Shown one piece after another: positions 61,918-64,000 of a DNA stretch of 64,000 bases. The stretch is from Pyropia haitanensis. Its lineage: Eukaryota; Rhodophyta; Bangiophyceae; Bangiales; Bangiaceae. Where the stretch lies: positions 3,852,747 to 3,916,746 of the forward strand of contig SDUX01000010.1 in NCBI GenBank assembly GCA_008729055.1, written 5' to 3'. A program made the translations under genes and the position numbers. Every line of letters starts with the position of its first letter. Positions within the stretch are counted from its first letter, which is position 1. Under the pieces are notes generated by a model. The model was not told where the DNA came from. It searched no databases and saw only the letters and a list, made by a program, of their open reading frames with translations.

Positions 61918-64000
61918 AGGCACCGCCCCCCGCGAGGAAGACGACGCCGCCGGCAGGGGGGAGCTGCCGGCGGCGGGGGGGCGGCGCCAAAAGTAGGCAA
62001 CCGCCGCCCCCCGCGAGGAAGACGACGCCGCCGGCAGGGGGGAGCTGCCGGCGGCGGGGGGCGGCGCCAAAAGTACGCCGCCGCCGCCCCCCGCGAGGAA
62101 GACGACGCCGCCGGCAGGGGGGAGCTGCCGGCGGCGGGGGGGCGGCGCCAAAAGTAGGCAGGCACCGCCCCCCGCGAGGAAGACGACGCCGCCGGCAGGG
62201 GGGAGCTGCCGGCGGCGGGGGGGCGGCGCCAAAAGTAGGAAAGCGCCGCCCCCCGCGCGGAAGACGACGCCGCCGGCAGGGGGGAGCTGCCGGCGGCGGG
62301 GGGGCGGCGCCAAAAGTAGGCAGGCACCGCCCCCCGCGAGGAAGACGACGCCGCCGGCAGGGGGGAGCTGCCGGCGGCGGGGGGGCGGCGCCAAAAGTAG
62401 GAAAGCGCCGCCCCCCGCGCGGAAGACGACGCCGCCGGCAGGGGGGAGCTGCCGGCGGCGGGGGGGCGGCGCCAAAAGTACGCAACCGCCGCCCCCGCGA
62501 GGAAGACGACGCCGCCGGCAGGGGGGAGCTGCCGGCGGCGGGGGGGCGGCGCCAAAAGTAGGCAGGCACCGCCCCCAAAGAGGAAGACGACGCCGCCGGC
62601 AGGGGGGAGCTGCCGGCGGCGGGGGGGCGGCGCCAAAAGTACGCAACCGCCGCCCCCCGCGAGGAAGACGACGCCGCCGGCAGGGGGGAGCTGCCGGCGG
62701 CGGGGGGGCGGCGCCAAAAGTAGGCAGGCACCGCCCCCCGCGAGGAAGACGACGCCGCCGGCAGGGGGGAGCTGCCGGCGGCGGGGGGGCGGCGCCAAAA
62801 AGTACGCAGGCACCGCCCCCCGCGAGGAAGACGACGCCGCCGGCAGGGGGGAGCTGCCGGCGGCGGGGGGGCGGCGCCAAAAGTAGGCAGGCACCGCCCC
62901 CCGCGAGGAAGACGACGCCGCCGGCAGGGGGGAGCTGCCGGCGGCGGGGGGGCGGCGCCAAAAGTAGGAAGCGCCGCCCCCGCGCGGAAGACGACGCCGC
63001 CGGCAGGGGGAGCTGCCGGCGGGGGGGGCGGCGCAAAAGTAGCCCCCCCGCGGAAGACGACGCCGCCGGCAGGGGGGAGCTGCCGGCGGCGGGGGGGCGG
63101 CGCCAAAAGTACGCAACCGCCGCCCCCCGCGAGGAAGACGACGCCGCCGGCAGGGGGGAGCTGCCGGCGGCGGGGGGGCGGCGCCAACAGTACGCAACCG
63201 CCGCCCCCCGCGCGGAAGACGACGCCGCCGGCAGGGGGGAGCTGCCGGCGGCGGGGGGGCGGCGCCAAAAGTAGGCAGGCACCGCCCCCCGCGAGGAAGA
63301 CGACGCCGCCGGCAGGGGGGAGCTGCCGGCGGCGGGGGGGCGGCGCCAAAAGTACGCAACCGCCGCCCCCCGCGAGGAAGACGACGCCGCCGGCAGGGGG
63401 GAGCTGCCGGCGGCGGGGGGGCGGCGCCAAAAGTACGCAGGCACCGCCCCCCGCGAGGAAGACGACGCCGCCGGCAGGGGGGAGCTGCCGGCGGCGGGGG
63501 GGCGGCGCCAAAAGTAGGCAGGCACCGCCCCCCGCGAGGAAGACGACGCCGCCGGCAGGGGGGAGCTGCCGGCGGCGGGGGGGCGGCGCCAAAAGTAGGC
63601 GGCCGCCCCCGCGAGGAGACGAGCGCGGGGGGGGGGGGCGGGGGGGCGGCGCCAAGTACGCAGCCGCCCCCGCGAGGAAGACGACGCCGCGGCGGGGGGA
63701 GCGGCGGCGGGGGGGCGGCGCCAAGTAGGCCGCCCCCGGGAAGACGACGCCGCCGGCAGGGGGGAGCTGCCGGCGGCGGGGGGCGGCGCCAAAAGTACGC
63801 AGGCCGCCCCCCGCGAGGAAGACGACGCCGCCGGCAGGGGGAGCTGCCGGCGGCGGGGGGGCGGCGCCAAAAGTACGCAACCGCCGCCCCCCGCGAGGAA
63901 GACGACGCCGCCGGCAGGGGGGAGCTGCCGGCGGCGGGGGGGCGGCGCCAAAAGTACGCAACCGGCCCCCGCGAGGAAGACGACGCCGCCGGCAGGGGGG
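61918..64000. repeat. 81-bp tandem satellite with 12-bp hairpin in each unit (truncated by window end)
   Basis: About 25 head-to-tail copies with an 81-base period (measured spacings between the first units are 81, 80, 81, 81). Each unit has CGCGAGGAAGACGACG, then inverted arms CGCCGCCGGCAG and CTGCCGGCGGCG around a 7-base G-rich loop (first copy 61945-61975), then a G run, GGCGGCGCCAAAAGTA and a short variable tail (GGCAGGCACC, CGCAACCGCC, GGAAAGCGCC). Some copies (about 62970-63055 and 63600-63740) are shortened by small deletions. All three minus-strand frames stay open for 530-690 codons because the unit has no stop there, which is not evidence of coding. The array runs off the right edge. 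Confidence 0.95.

Noticed and set aside
61758..63961. 27-residue repeat protein on minus (530-690 codons)
   Set aside because: 81 is divisible by three and the unit lacks stops, so all three minus frames are open; no unique N- or C-terminus is seen, and some copies are 80 bases long.
1..64000. tRNA, rRNA, CRISPR, bacterial operon or phage features
   Set aside because: No tRNA B-box with a matching cloverleaf was found by eye, and gene structure is eukaryotic; a tRNAscan run would be needed to exclude tRNAs fully.

Overview
The window is nuclear DNA from a very GC-rich, intron-poor photosynthetic eukaryote. The best fit is a bangiophycean red alga of the Porphyra/Pyropia type. This rests on the gene set: a plastid-type ATP/ADP translocase, a PsbQ'-like lumenal photosystem II protein with a twin-arginine presequence, and a mitoferrin-like plastid carrier, beside eukaryotic PRP8, GLE1, MAK21/NOC1, MSH3 and ELG1/ATAD5. 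Most genes are single exons. Only five introns could be placed, and four of them start with GTACGT. Base composition is so GC-rich that stop codons are rare, so very long open frames occur on both strands and mean little by themselves. I accepted a gene only when its protein carries recognisable motifs or non-trivial composition.

Layout. 1-898: the 3' end of PRP8 (+). 3542-5724: GLE1 (-), readable only across four frame changes. 7533-8899: a mitoferrin-like carrier (+). 9764-11994: plastid nucleotide translocase (-, one intron). 13028-16180: MAK21/NOC1 (+). 16513-21191: a large protein with a degenerate Dicer/RIG-I-like helicase core (-, one intron). 21982-23118: a gamma-glutamylcyclotransferase-fold protein with a hydrophobic tail (-). 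23608-24263: PsbQ'-like (+). 26703-28949: an orphan secreted/membrane glycoprotein (+). 29374-32640: an NT-C2/coiled-coil protein (-). 34782-39075: MSH3 (-, one intron). 39832-44896: ELG1/ATAD5 clamp unloader (-, two frame changes). 45582-46232: secreted Cu/Zn superoxide dismutase (-). 49081-49908: a small orphan protein with two PGGSW motifs (-). 51943-52959: a secreted choice-of-anchor-A-like protein (-). 55513-57669: catalase with a signal peptide (-, two introns). From about 59.0 kb the DNA becomes repetitive: nested tandem duplications of CCG-rich sequence (59.27-60.56 kb), a few degenerate repeats (61.64-61.87 kb), and an 81-bp satellite with a 12-bp hairpin (61.92 kb to the window end).

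How the genes relate. These are independent eukaryotic transcription units, not operons. Two functional neighbourhoods stand out: MSH3 beside ELG1/ATAD5 (mismatch repair and PCNA unloading, both with N-terminal PCNA-binding motifs), and a secreted superoxide dismutase with a secreted catalase about 10 kb apart (successive steps of reactive-oxygen removal).

Quality caveat. All eight frame changes needed to read the conserved genes are equivalent to one missing base, and all fall at or near long C or G runs. This points to homopolymer undercalling in the assembly rather than pseudogenes. The lead worth following is the Dicer-like pseudo-helicase gene.
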